Assembly: GCA_017959005.1 (NCBI GenBank)
Contig: JAGDBO010000001.1
Location: forward strand, 1-64,000
Length of the DNA stretch: 64,000 bases
Direction: 5' to 3'
Source of the DNA: Bacteroidales bacterium
Lineage (GTDB): Bacteria > Bacteroidota > Bacteroidia > Bacteroidales > UBA932
Of this stretch, positions 7,703 through 15,249 are shown piece after piece (position 1 is the first letter of the stretch; every line of letters starts with the position of its first letter). The notes below the pieces were generated by a model, which worked only from the letters and a program-made list of their open reading frames with translations, was not told the origin of the DNA and did no database searches. The translations under genes were made by a program, and so were the position numbers.

Positions 7703-9271
7703 CTATTCCTTAATAAAAATTATATTACTTCTTTCTGAACGGCGGTTGCCCTTACAAGCAACCACAAAATAGTTGAAACCTTTCTCCAACTTACCCATAG
7801 AGAAAGCGTGCAAACGTTTTTCTCTCACCGCTTTAAAGACGTGTCCACCCTCTGCAGTCTTCTTGCCATCAACCTCTACCAAACGGTAAACTTCATAGTT
7901 GTCCGCACCCTTTATCTCATTCCAACGGAGCAGAGATCCAACCTTTGTAAGTTCCGGAGAACCTATATCTGAATTGCTTCTTCCCAGTGAAGGAGTAGGA
8001 ACATCATCCAAATAAATGTTATTCAGAAGATAACTTGTAAACTCGTCTGTAATTATGTTATGAGTTGTAAACCAGCACTCTCCTACAACGTTGTATGCGG
8101 TTCCGTCCGTTGCGTATGGTGCTGCGCGGCACTCCTCAACCTGAAGTTTGAACTCATCCATAGAAGGGAAGGCCTTGCTCGGATAACGGTAAGCAGCCAG
8201 TCCCGCAATCACCGGAGTATCTCCGAGTATTCCGGCCCAACTGTCAAGAACTTTCTTAAAGTCTGCAATCTCATGTCCGTGCTGCCAGTAAATCTGAGGA
8301 ATCAGATAATCTATTGTTCCCTCCTTTGCCCAATTTACCGGATCTGCGTAAAGGTCCTGAGTATTAACCAGTCTGCCGGCCGGAGAGACACCGAACACAG
8401 CATTAGGCTTTGCCTTGTGAACCGCCGTGTGAAGCACTCTTACTATATCGTTGATGTTGCTCTCTCTCCACTCATCCAGCGTCTTTCCGTTTCCATATTT
8501 TGCAAAGAGCGTAGCATCATTCCACACCTTCTCATTCTTTTTAGGCTTTACCTGCTCTCCCTTTCCTTTAACTCCCCATGGATAGAAGTAATCATCTATA
8601 TGCAAACCGTCCAAATCATACTTGGTCATAATCTCCGTTGCAAGCGCACCTAGGTAATCCTTAACCTCCTGATACCCAGGATCCCAATAGAGCATGCCGT
8701 TATGTTCCTGAACCAGATTGTTCTTAACATAGCATATATTATCCTCACGGCGGGGCAGGGTAACTTTTCCTATTCTTAGCGGATTAATCCAGCCGTGAAT
8801 CTCCATTCCCAGAGAGTGAGCCGTCTTAATTGCAACTGCCAGCGGGTCATATCCCGGCCCCTCACCCGGAGTATCCGTAAGGGTTGGTGCCCACTGCAGA
8901 ATCTTTGAAGGATAGAGAGCATCTGAGTTGCTGACTATCTGAAACATAACAGCATTACAGCCGCTTCTTTTTATCTTGGTGATAAGGCTTACCAGCGCCC
9001 TCTTCTGAGAATCTCTCTGCATCTCAATTCTTGCCTTTACCTCTCCGGATTTCTCAACCGTTCCGTCCGCTCTCATCTGGGGCTTGAGCAGTATGCGCAC
9101 CTTAGGCCAATCTATGCTCTCCACCGTAGAGAGCCAAGCCCCTCTGAACTCGGTCTGAAAGACAACGCTGTCCTTGGAGACATTGAAGGTTCTTGGATCA
9201 ACCTCTTTCTTGCGAGCCTGCAAAGAGAAGCATCCCACAATTGCCACAATCAAAAGAATAGTACGTTTCAT
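7703..9271 (-). CDS. GHL10 glycosidase-like protein, paralogue 2
   Basis: 522 residues from the ATG at 9271; a longer frame to 9349 is rejected because the signal peptide (MKRTILLIVAIVGCFSLQA) begins exactly here. It shares with paralogue 1 the segments EFRGAWLSTVESIDWP, GYDPLAVAIKTAHSLGMEIHGW, DGLHIDDYFYPWG, FGVSPAGRL and PQIYWQHGHE, but has extra insertions (a helical MQRDSQKRALV region also present in paralogue 3). No lipobox, so probably a soluble periplasmic form. First gene of the operon 9271-2746; a promoter box lies 22 nt upstream. Confidence 0.85.
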   Translation of the reverse strand: MKRTILLIVAIVGCFSLQARKKEVDPRTFNVSKDSVVFQTEFRGAWLSTVESIDWPKVRILLKPQMRADGTVEKSGEVKARIEMQRDSQKRALVSLITKIKRSGCNAVMFQIVSNSDALYPSKILQWAPTLTDTPGEGPGYDPLAVAIKTAHSLGMEIHGWINPLRIGKVTLPRREDNICYVKNNLVQEHNGMLYWDPGYQEVKDYLGALATEIMTKYDLDGLHIDDYFYPWGVKGKGEQVKPKKNEKVWNDATLFAKYGNGKTLDEWRESNINDIVRVLHTAVHKAKPNAVFGVSPAGRLVNTQDLYADPVNWAKEGTIDYLIPQIYWQHGHEIADFKKVLDSWAGILGDTPVIAGLAAYRYPSKAFPSMDEFKLQVEECRAAPYATDGTAYNVVGECWFTTHNIITDEFTSYLLNNIYLDDVPTPSLGRSNSDIGSPELTKVGSLLRWNEIKGADNYEVYRLVEVDGKKTAEGGHVFKAVREKRLHAFSMGKLEKGFNYFVVACKGNRRSERSNIIFIKE

Positions 9272-9293
9272 AAGCCTAAACAATTCTATCCTC

Positions 9294-9301
9294 CAAATAT
9301 A
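9294..9301 (-). promoter_or_regulatory. Promoter -7 box of the GHL10/MscS/LOG operon
   Basis: The minus strand reads TATATTTG (perfect TAnnTTTG), followed by GGAGGAT, a possible ribosome-binding site, and the ATG at 9271. Confidence 0.6.
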
Positions 9302-9348
9302 CCAAAAAAAATGTGCAACTTTGCACAACAAACAACAGCAACAACGCA

Positions 9349-9963
9349 ATGGTTACCGTCATTATTATCGCCGTTACTGCAATCATCAGTCTCTTAGGCT
9401 TTTATGTAGAAGGTTTCCTGGGCAAGACCCTCTTTAACGCCTTCAACACCTACCACCGCCGCCAGTACTACCGTCTACTCTCATACGGCTTTGTTCATGG
9501 AAGTTGGGGACACCTCTTCTTCAATATGCTCACACTCTACTTCTTCGGAACCTACGTGGAGCAATACTTCTCCCTCTTCTTTGGGCAACCCCTCGGCATA
9601 ATCCTATATGTTTTAATGTATCTCTCCACGATAGCCGTAAGCTCTCTTGCAGACCTTGTAAAATATAAAAACACAGAGAGTTATAATGCAGTTGGAGCAT
9701 CCGGTGCGGTATCTGCGGTACTCTTTGCCTCTGTGCTTTTTGACCCAAGAATAGGCATTTACATCTACTTCATCCCCGTCCCTATTCCGGGCTACATCTT
9801 TGCACCGCTCTACCTTATCTACTGCCAGTGGATGGCCAAGAGAAACAGAGATAACATAGGCCACACCGCCCACTTCTGGGGTGCTGTCTACGGCTTTATC
9901 TTCCCTATTATCTGCCAACCCGCCATCTTCTCCCACTTCCTCTACGCCCTGGGAGTACGTTAA
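9349..9963 (+). CDS. Rhomboid-family intramembrane serine protease
   Basis: 204 residues from ATG 9349; a GTG 36 nt upstream in frame would add a Cys/Asn/Thr stretch with no sense and is rejected. Six membrane helices are visible. Rhomboid hallmarks are HGSWGHLFFNM (HxxxN in helix 2), the nucleophile in GASGAVSA (GxSG, helix 4), and the catalytic histidine in HTAHFWGAVYGF (helix 6). It cuts membrane-spanning substrates within the bilayer; targets are unknown. It is divergent from the GHL10 operon with about 77 nt between start codons and has its own weak promoter (CAACTTTG at 9316-9323). Confidence 0.9.
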   Translation: MVTVIIIAVTAIISLLGFYVEGFLGKTLFNAFNTYHRRQYYRLLSYGFVHGSWGHLFFNMLTLYFFGTYVEQYFSLFFGQPLGIILYVLMYLSTIAVSSLADLVKYKNTESYNAVGASGAVSAVLFASVLFDPRIGIYIYFIPVPIPGYIFAPLYLIYCQWMAKRNRDNIGHTAHFWGAVYGFIFPIICQPAIFSHFLYALGVR

Positions 9964-9974
9964 AATAGGGGGGA

Positions 9975-10005
9975 CTTGCAGAATTAAAAGAATTTCATAT
10001 CTTTG
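9975..10005 (+). promoter_or_regulatory. Promoter of tRNA-Glu
   Basis: CTTG (9975-9978), 19 nt, TATCTTTG (9998-10005): a near-perfect Bacteroidota -33/-7 pair, 29 nt before the tRNA. Confidence 0.75.
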
Positions 10006-10034
10006 CAGTCCATTTCCCAAACAAGGGAACTAAC

Positions 10035-10106
10035 GGGAGATTCGTCTAACGGTTAGGACAAGGGATTCTCATTCCCTAAATAGGAGTTCGATTCTCCTAT
10101 CTCCTA
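10035..10106 (+). tRNA. tRNA-Glu (anticodon CTC)
   Basis: 72-nt cloverleaf: acceptor GGGAGAT pairs with ATCTCCT (first pair G-U), discriminator A. The D-arm carries TTCGTCTAACGGTTAGGAC as in other glutamate tRNAs, anticodon stem AGGGA/TCCCT encloses TTCTCAT with anticodon CTC, and the T-arm has GAGTTCGATTCTC. It reads GAG. A second tRNA-Glu with UUC is expected elsewhere in the genome. CCA is not encoded. Confidence 0.93.
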
Positions 10107-10116
10107 CAAAAAAAGA

Positions 10117-10143
10117 AGAGATGCCAACGCATCTCTTTTTTTT
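10117..10143. terminator. Bidirectional terminator between tRNA-Glu and feoAB
   Basis: AGAGATGC (10117-10124), loop CAAC, GCATCTCT (10129-10136) with A-rich upstream and T-rich downstream flanks, so it serves both converging transcripts. Confidence 0.85.
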
Positions 10144-10148
10144 ATGAG

Positions 10149-12545
10149 TTATAGCAGTGCAAAGATCTTGGAGAGGAGGAGGGCAACAACCCAGGCAAGG
10201 ACAAGGGTGTAGCAGACAGTGAAGATGGCCCATTTCCAGCTGCCGGTCTCATGCTTGATTGCGCCTATTGTTGCAATGCAAGGGAAGTAGATAAGCGTGA
10301 AGGCCATAAATGCCAAGGCTACGGCAGGCGTGAGAACACTGCCTATAATGAGCTCACCGTTAAAGGTATAGAGCATATTCATTGTGCTCACCACAATCTC
10401 TTTAGCCGCCATACCGCTGAGAAGTGAGACGGTCTCCTGCCAGTGGAATCCTATAGGGGACAAGATTGGAGAGATAAAGTTGCCTATCATTGCAAGATAG
10501 GAGTTCTCCAAACGGGTTACAGGGTCCGGATCTCCGCTAGGGAAATAGCTTAAAGCCCAGACAATTAGCGTTCCAATTAGAATGACTGTGGCTATCTTGT
10601 GAATGTACTGCTTGCCCTTGTCCCAGGTGTCTCTTAAAAGTGATTTCCAGGTTGGAATTCTGTAAGGCGGAAGCTCCATTACAAACGGAGTCTCATCCTC
10701 ATTGAAAATCAACTTGCCAAATAGTTTGGCCATAAGTGCAGCCAGTATGACGCCTCCCAAATAGATGGAAAAGATTACCAACGCTGCGCTCTTTGGAAAG
10801 AAGATTCCCGTAAGTAGCAGATAGATAGGCAATCTGGCGTTGCAACTCATAAGAGGGTTGATCAAGATAGTAATCATTCTGGCGTTGCGGTTCTCTATGG
10901 TACGGGTTGCCATAACCGCCGGAACGTTGCATCCGAATCCCATCATAAGCGGAATAAATGAACGGCCGTGGAGTCCAATCTTGTGCATGATCTTATCCAT
11001 AATGAAGGCGGCTCTGGCCATATATCCGCTGGCCTCCATCAAGGAGATGAAGAAGAAGAGAATGAGGATATTAGGAAGGAACACCAACACTCCGCCAACG
11101 CCGGTAATTATACCGTCTACAATAAGAGCCTTGAGCCATCCGTCACTCATTCTTTCTCCAACAAAGTTACCCAGCCAGTCTACTCCGGCATCTATCCAGT
11201 CCATAGGGTACTGACCTAGCGAGAAGGTAGCTTGGAAGATCAGATAGAGGGCTATAAGGAAGATTGGGAAGCCCCATATTCTGTGAGTTACAATGTTGTC
11301 TATCTTCTCTGTTGGAGTGGTTCCCGGTTTTCTCTCTCCGGCCTTGTAAGTCTCTCTTATTGCGCCGTCTATGAAGCCGTACTTTGAGTCCATAATAACG
11401 GTCTCCGGAGTATCTCCCGTTTCACGCTCAATGCTCTCAACCTCAGCGTCTCTGATCTTCAGAATCTCCTCCTTGTTGCTGAATGCATTGAGCACCTCTT
11501 CTATCTCTTTGTCGTGTTGCAAAAGACGCAGAGCCAGGTATCTTGGAGTGTAGAGATCCATTGCGTTCGGATTCTTGTAAATGGCTTCTCTTAAGCGCTC
11601 TACGCTTCTCTCAACCACCGGTCCGTGAGCAACGTGGATGTGTTTTACAATACTCTTTGTCTTCTCTCCCTCCTCGTAAAGGTCTATTATGGTGTCAAAT
11701 AGAGCGGTAAAACCGTTTCCGGTAGTAGATACAACAGGAACCATAGGGACACCTATAAGCTTCTGAAGTTCCTCATAATTAAGCACATCCCCTCTGTGAA
11801 GGAGCTCGTCATACATATTGAGGGCAATCACCATCCTCACGTTCATATCAATGAGCTGGGTGGTAAGGAAGAGGTTTCTCTCCAGGTTGGAGGAGTCTAT
11901 TACGTTGAGTACCACATCTGGAGAATCCTTTACAATGGAGCGGCGGACATATTTCTCCTCCGGGCTGTATGCAGATAGTGAGTAGGTTCCGGGGAGGTCA
12001 ATCAAAGTGAAGCGATAGCCACGGTAGTACATCTTTCCCTTAACCGCACCAACGGTTACGCCGCTGTAGTTTCCTACTCTCTCATGAGAACCGCTGGCTC
12101 TGTTGAAAAGAGATGTCTTTCCGCAGTTCGGGTTTCCAACCAGTGCAACGGTTATCTCCTTGCTCTTCTCTGCAGCACCTCTAAAGAGAGCATCTTCAAA
12201 CGGGTCCGTATGCTCTGCCATGTTCTTGAACTTGCAGTCTGCCTCCTTGCATCCTATGCAGGAAGGCATAAAGTTGCCGGTCCGTGGATTGTGCTCTTTA
12301 GCAAGGTGTTCCGCCTCTTCTACAGAGATGACCTCTATCTGGGCGGCCTCGCTCCTTCTCAGTGAAATGTGGTAGTTCATTATCTCATACTCAATAGGAT
12401 CCTTCAAAGGAGCGCTGTTAAGAACCTCCACAACCTTTCCCCTTATGAAGCCCATCTCCACAATTCTCTTGCGGAAGCCCCCGTGGCCCAGGACCTTCAC
12501 AATTACCCCTTTTTCACCCGTTTTGAGTTCAGATAACCTTTTCAT
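10149..12545 (-). CDS. feoB: Fused FeoA-FeoB ferrous iron transporter
   Basis: 798 residues from ATG 12545; the longer frame to 12743 is rejected because it would run into the riboswitch region on the other strand and add unrelated residues. Residues 1-75 are an SH3-like FeoA domain (LSELKTGEKGVIVKVLGHGGFRKRIVEMGF). A Cys-containing linker (CIGCKEADC) follows. The G-protein domain has GNPNCGKTS (P-loop), GNYSGVTVG, DLPGTYSL and NMYD. About eight helices with GCNVPAVMATRTIENR form the permease. It imports Fe(II) across the inner membrane, powered or gated by nucleotide hydrolysis. FeoA-FeoB fusions are known in Bacteroidota. Single gene with its own promoter only 8 nt from the start codon. Confidence 0.96.
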   Translation of the reverse strand: MKRLSELKTGEKGVIVKVLGHGGFRKRIVEMGFIRGKVVEVLNSAPLKDPIEYEIMNYHISLRRSEAAQIEVISVEEAEHLAKEHNPRTGNFMPSCIGCKEADCKFKNMAEHTDPFEDALFRGAAEKSKEITVALVGNPNCGKTSLFNRASGSHERVGNYSGVTVGAVKGKMYYRGYRFTLIDLPGTYSLSAYSPEEKYVRRSIVKDSPDVVLNVIDSSNLERNLFLTTQLIDMNVRMVIALNMYDELLHRGDVLNYEELQKLIGVPMVPVVSTTGNGFTALFDTIIDLYEEGEKTKSIVKHIHVAHGPVVERSVERLREAIYKNPNAMDLYTPRYLALRLLQHDKEIEEVLNAFSNKEEILKIRDAEVESIERETGDTPETVIMDSKYGFIDGAIRETYKAGERKPGTTPTEKIDNIVTHRIWGFPIFLIALYLIFQATFSLGQYPMDWIDAGVDWLGNFVGERMSDGWLKALIVDGIITGVGGVLVFLPNILILFFFISLMEASGYMARAAFIMDKIMHKIGLHGRSFIPLMMGFGCNVPAVMATRTIENRNARMITILINPLMSCNARLPIYLLLTGIFFPKSAALVIFSIYLGGVILAALMAKLFGKLIFNEDETPFVMELPPYRIPTWKSLLRDTWDKGKQYIHKIATVILIGTLIVWALSYFPSGDPDPVTRLENSYLAMIGNFISPILSPIGFHWQETVSLLSGMAAKEIVVSTMNMLYTFNGELIIGSVLTPAVALAFMAFTLIYFPCIATIGAIKHETGSWKWAIFTVCYTLVLAWVVALLLSKIFALL

Positions 12546-12553
12546 TTCGGCGG

Positions 12554-12585
12554 CAAAGGTATGCCATTTGGCCCAATGCTGCAAT
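12554..12585 (-). promoter_or_regulatory. Promoter of feoAB
   Basis: On the minus strand ATTG (12585-12582), 20 nt, TACCTTTG (12561-12554). The ATG is 8 nt beyond the -7 box, so the message starts at or just before the initiation codon. I see no obvious Fur box over it. Confidence 0.65.
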
Positions 12586-12625
12586 CCCGATTTGTTGGTA
12601 TTTATCAATCTGAGGAATTTATAAC

Positions 12626-12633
12626 TATATTTG
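12626..12633 (+). promoter_or_regulatory. Promoter -7 box of the riboswitch transcript
   Basis: TATATTTG, a perfect -7 box; transcription would start near 12640, just before the aptamer. Confidence 0.6.
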
Positions 12634-12640
12634 CGCCGCA

Positions 12641-12845
12641 TTAGGTTTTCCGCCACATATGCGGAAATTAAAAGGGAATCGGGTGAAACTCCCGGACAGT
12701 ACCCGCTGCTGTAAGCCCAAAAAGTTAAGGCATTCTTTGCCACTGGCCCTCTAAAGGCCGGGAAGGCGCCTTAAGGGACAAGTCAGAAGACCGGCCTTAT
12801 GCATTATGAACAGCTCAATACCTGCGGGTTACGGGATTGAGGAAC
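12641..12845 (+). promoter_or_regulatory. Cobalamin (B12) riboswitch with kissing-loop expression platform
   Basis: The aptamer core shows the class signature: AAAAGGGAATCGGGTGAAAC, GGACAGTACCCGCTGCTGTA, and the B12 box GTCAGAAGACCGGCC (12782-12796). Downstream a hairpin CTCAAT (12814-12819) / ATTGAG (12836-12841) carries in its loop GCGGGT (12824-12829), complementary to ACCCGC (12701-12706) in aptamer loop L5. This is the L5-L13 kissing loop known from B12 riboswitches: with ligand bound, the hairpin is stabilised and translation start is blocked. So the following gene should be expressed when cobalamin is scarce. Confidence 0.93.
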
Positions 12846-12876
12846 TTAAGCAAAGCAAACTAAAAATATAATAGAG

Positions 12877-13728
12877 ATGAAACGTTTTGTAATTATTGCA
12901 TTTATGTCTGTTTTGGCTCTTGCATCTTGCAACAAGCACTCAGACAAACCTAACTACTATTTGGTTGCAACAAACTTCACCGGTTTGGACAAATCCATGA
13001 TTGCTTCAGATGTTTATGGAGAGAACCTTTACGGTAAGGGATACTATTGGTTGGATCCTACAACAGGTCTTGGATCAAAACCTGTAGGAGACCAGTACTA
13101 TTCAGGCGGTGTTGCAGTTTCTCACTTCCCTGCAGTTGAGCTTAAGAAGGAGGATGCAGCAAATTGGTACAAGTATCAGTTGGCAGTAAACCACACCAAC
13201 CAGATGAAATACCCTGGAATTGAGAACTCTGAGTTCTGCCTCGTATCTTTCGGATACTCAGATGCAAGCGGTTGGAACTATGCACCTATCATCAACTTCA
13301 CAGACTCAGATACTACCACAAGAGTAATTGAGGGTCTCTACATCTGCAACACTTCATATGCTGTAGCTCAGATGACTACTGACCTCGGAAGCGGTGTTCC
13401 TATGACTAAAGAGAATGGCGGATGGTTTAAGGTTAAGTTTATAGGTCTTGACAAAGACGGAAAAGAGACAGGCAAAGTTGAGGCTTACCTTGCAAACTAC
13501 AAGACTTTCGGAATGCTTGAGGGTTGGAACGCAGTTCCTCTCTACACTCTGGGAAGAGTTCACGGTCTTAAGATAGATATGGAGAGCAGCGATACAGGTG
13601 CTTGGGGTATGAACACTCCTGCATACGTAGCTTTGGATGGTATTGTTGTCAGAATTGACAAGGGTACAACCGTTACCACCAACAAGGCAAACATCATGTC
13701 TCCAATTCCTGTAAACACAGCAAAATAA
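12877..13728 (+). CDS. DUF4465 lipoprotein under B12 control
   Basis: 283 residues. Signal peptide with lipobox LASC, Cys18. The mature part is beta-rich and matches the DUF4465 pattern: GVAVSHFPAVE, NSEFCLVSFGYSDASGWNYAPIINF, FKVKFIGLDKDGKETGKVEAYLANYKT, and PAYVALDGIVV near the end. DUF4465 proteins often occur with Bacteroidota cobalamin-uptake genes, and some surface lipoproteins from such loci bind B12 (BtuG and BtuH are known); whether this is a BtuH-like binder is an inference from the riboswitch. Likely placed on the outer membrane. It is alone between the riboswitch and a terminator; no btuB or btuFCD is nearby. Confidence 0.85.
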   Translation: MKRFVIIAFMSVLALASCNKHSDKPNYYLVATNFTGLDKSMIASDVYGENLYGKGYYWLDPTTGLGSKPVGDQYYSGGVAVSHFPAVELKKEDAANWYKYQLAVNHTNQMKYPGIENSEFCLVSFGYSDASGWNYAPIINFTDSDTTTRVIEGLYICNTSYAVAQMTTDLGSGVPMTKENGGWFKVKFIGLDKDGKETGKVEAYLANYKTFGMLEGWNAVPLYTLGRVHGLKIDMESSDTGAWGMNTPAYVALDGIVVRIDKGTTVTTNKANIMSPIPVNTAK

Positions 13729-13752
13729 GCGTTGCTGCAATTAAAAAGTTAA

Positions 13753-13790
13753 GGGCTTCCCGATTGTTCGGGGAGCCCTTTATTTTTGGC
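13753..13790. terminator. Bidirectional terminator
   Basis: GGGCTTCCC (13753-13761) pairs with GGGGAGCCC (13770-13778), one G-T pair, then TTTATTTTT. It ends the DUF4465 gene and, read on the minus strand, lies just past the CAT-like gene. Confidence 0.85.
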
Positions 13791-13798
13791 GGACGGCT

Positions 13799-14425
13799 TC
13801 AAAAAACTTTCAGGGTTTTGATTTCCTGTTGCAGTTCTTCTAAGAAACGGGTTGCCTGGCCACCGTCCATTAGGACGTGATGGAAGTGAAGTGAAACGGG
13901 TAACGTGGTCTTAAATAGCTTTTTGCGGTATTTGCCCCAGGCTATGAAGGGGTTGTTGAAGATTCCGCTGTATTGGTTTACAATGCAGTCCAATTCTGTC
14001 TGAATCATTGCAGATGTTCCCAAAATCATTGTATCCTCAACGTAGAGGTTTTCACACTCCCTGAATGCCTGTGCGGTAATCCTCAGGTAGTCCTTATTAA
14101 ACTGCTGTAAATCATCAGAGTAAGGGACATCACATGAGTTGATGCCACCTTTGCAATTATCTACAATGACGTTTATTGCAAACCTGTCAAAGCGGTATAG
14201 TTTCCCCTTTTCAAAAAGCAGAGAGAACTCATCAACTTTACCGGCAGCTTTACCAATACACCAGCAAAGCAGTATTGTGAACTTAATGCCAGTCCGTTTG
14301 CTTACCTTAAGCAAATGGGTGACATCCAGCGTCTTCACCAGTGTCACCATTGGCATTGGAGAAGAGATCCACATGCTGAAGGCCTGTGCTCTGCTGCTTT
14401 CCTGAGGATTGATTTCCGTTTTCAT
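13799..14425 (-). CDS. Chloramphenicol acetyltransferase-family acyltransferase
   Basis: 208 residues, near the usual 210-220 of the trimeric CAT family. The catalytic motif HHxxxDG is seen as HHVLMDGGQATRFLEELQ close to the C-terminus, with the preceding LPVSLHFHH strand. The N-terminal part (FSMWISSPMPMVTLVKTLDVTHLLK, KFTILLCWCIGKAA) fits the family. Such proteins move acetyl or other acyl groups from CoA to hydroxyls; homologues in commensal Bacteroidales are often not resistance enzymes, and the substrate is unknown here. It follows directly, with zero spacing, after a BIG2 lipoprotein gene and lies at the end of the long minus-strand gene run. Confidence 0.8.
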   Translation of the reverse strand: MKTEINPQESSRAQAFSMWISSPMPMVTLVKTLDVTHLLKVSKRTGIKFTILLCWCIGKAAGKVDEFSLLFEKGKLYRFDRFAINVIVDNCKGGINSCDVPYSDDLQQFNKDYLRITAQAFRECENLYVEDTMILGTSAMIQTELDCIVNQYSGIFNNPFIAWGKYRKKLFKTTLPVSLHFHHVLMDGGQATRFLEELQQEIKTLKVF

Positions 14426-15205
14426 TTAAGCCTTGCCCTCGTCTTTCAGAGCTATAATGCCTTCATACTCAAGCTCCCACTTCTGACCGTTGCTGAGACT
14501 GACATTAATAACAGCCTTAAATCCCTTAGAACTAGTGCTTAAGGAGAATGTTCCAGTAGGCGTTGCTGTGATGAAGTTCCAAAGATTATCTACAATATAA
14601 GGGTCACCGTATTTACCCATCCAAAGTGAGTAGAAGTTCTCGTTCTGATTTCTGCAAACGGTAATATTGCATGTTCCTCCGTCCGGAAGATCTGTTACAG
14701 GCTTGGATACATCTATAGTTTTGCCCAACATCTCAGCGGAGAGCATAATTCTAATATGCTCTGTTCCGTCTGTAAAGTCAATATCATAGTAATCTACGGT
14801 AGAGGTTCCCATATACATTTTGTAACCGCTGGCCTTTGTAATAGGATATGCCATACCGTTCTTCTTCATTGTATGATAGACATTTACCTTCACATCCTTT
14901 CTGACTGTTCCGCAAATTGCGGTAAGGTTGGCATTTCCTACACCAACTCCAGTTACCTTTCCATCTGCCAGAGTTGCAATCTCCGGTTTGTTGATGTTAA
15001 CCGTCATTTCTCCAACATTGGTAGCATCCTCCGGAGCCGTTTTTACGGTAACGCTTACACTCTGACCTACACACAAATCTATTGGATTAGGCGTTATATC
15101 TATCTGATTTACAGGAATTACCTTCTTGCTTTTTCCGCAACTGCAAAGTACGGCAAACATAAGTGCCGTCATCAAGGTTGAAAAGATAATTTTATTGTAC
15201 TTCAT
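14426..15205 (-). CDS. Lipoprotein with a BIG2 (bacterial Ig-like) domain
   Basis: 259 residues. Lipobox near VLCSC (Cys23). Residues about 33-110 form one BIG2 domain: QIDITPNPIDLCVGQSVSVTVKTAPEDAT ... KVTGVGVGNANLTAICGTVRKDVKVNV. The C-terminal 140 residues are beta-rich (YYDIDFTDGTEHIRIMLSAEM, FSLSTSSKGFKAVINVSLSNGQKWELEYEG) and resemble small lipocalin-like or DUF-type domains of Bacteroidales lipoproteins, but I cannot name the family. Probably displayed on the cell envelope. No promoter box is obvious in the 44 nt before it, so it may be cotranscribed with the dipeptidase. Confidence 0.75.
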   Translation of the reverse strand: MKYNKIIFSTLMTALMFAVLCSCGKSKKVIPVNQIDITPNPIDLCVGQSVSVTVKTAPEDATNVGEMTVNINKPEIATLADGKVTGVGVGNANLTAICGTVRKDVKVNVYHTMKKNGMAYPITKASGYKMYMGTSTVDYYDIDFTDGTEHIRIMLSAEMLGKTIDVSKPVTDLPDGGTCNITVCRNQNENFYSLWMGKYGDPYIVDNLWNFITATPTGTFSLSTSSKGFKAVINVSLSNGQKWELEYEGIIALKDEGKA

Positions 15206-15249
15206 ATCTCTCTATTTTTCAGATGTAGCTTTCATTGCAGCACTGCCGT

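Noticed and set aside
12546-12743. N-terminal extension of FeoAB
   Set aside because: It runs over the feoAB promoter and into the plus-strand riboswitch, and FeoA domains begin at the chosen ATG.
13799-14425. Antibiotic resistance gene
   Set aside because: Only the family motif HHxxxDG supports it; context and base use are those of the chromosome, so no resistance is claimed.
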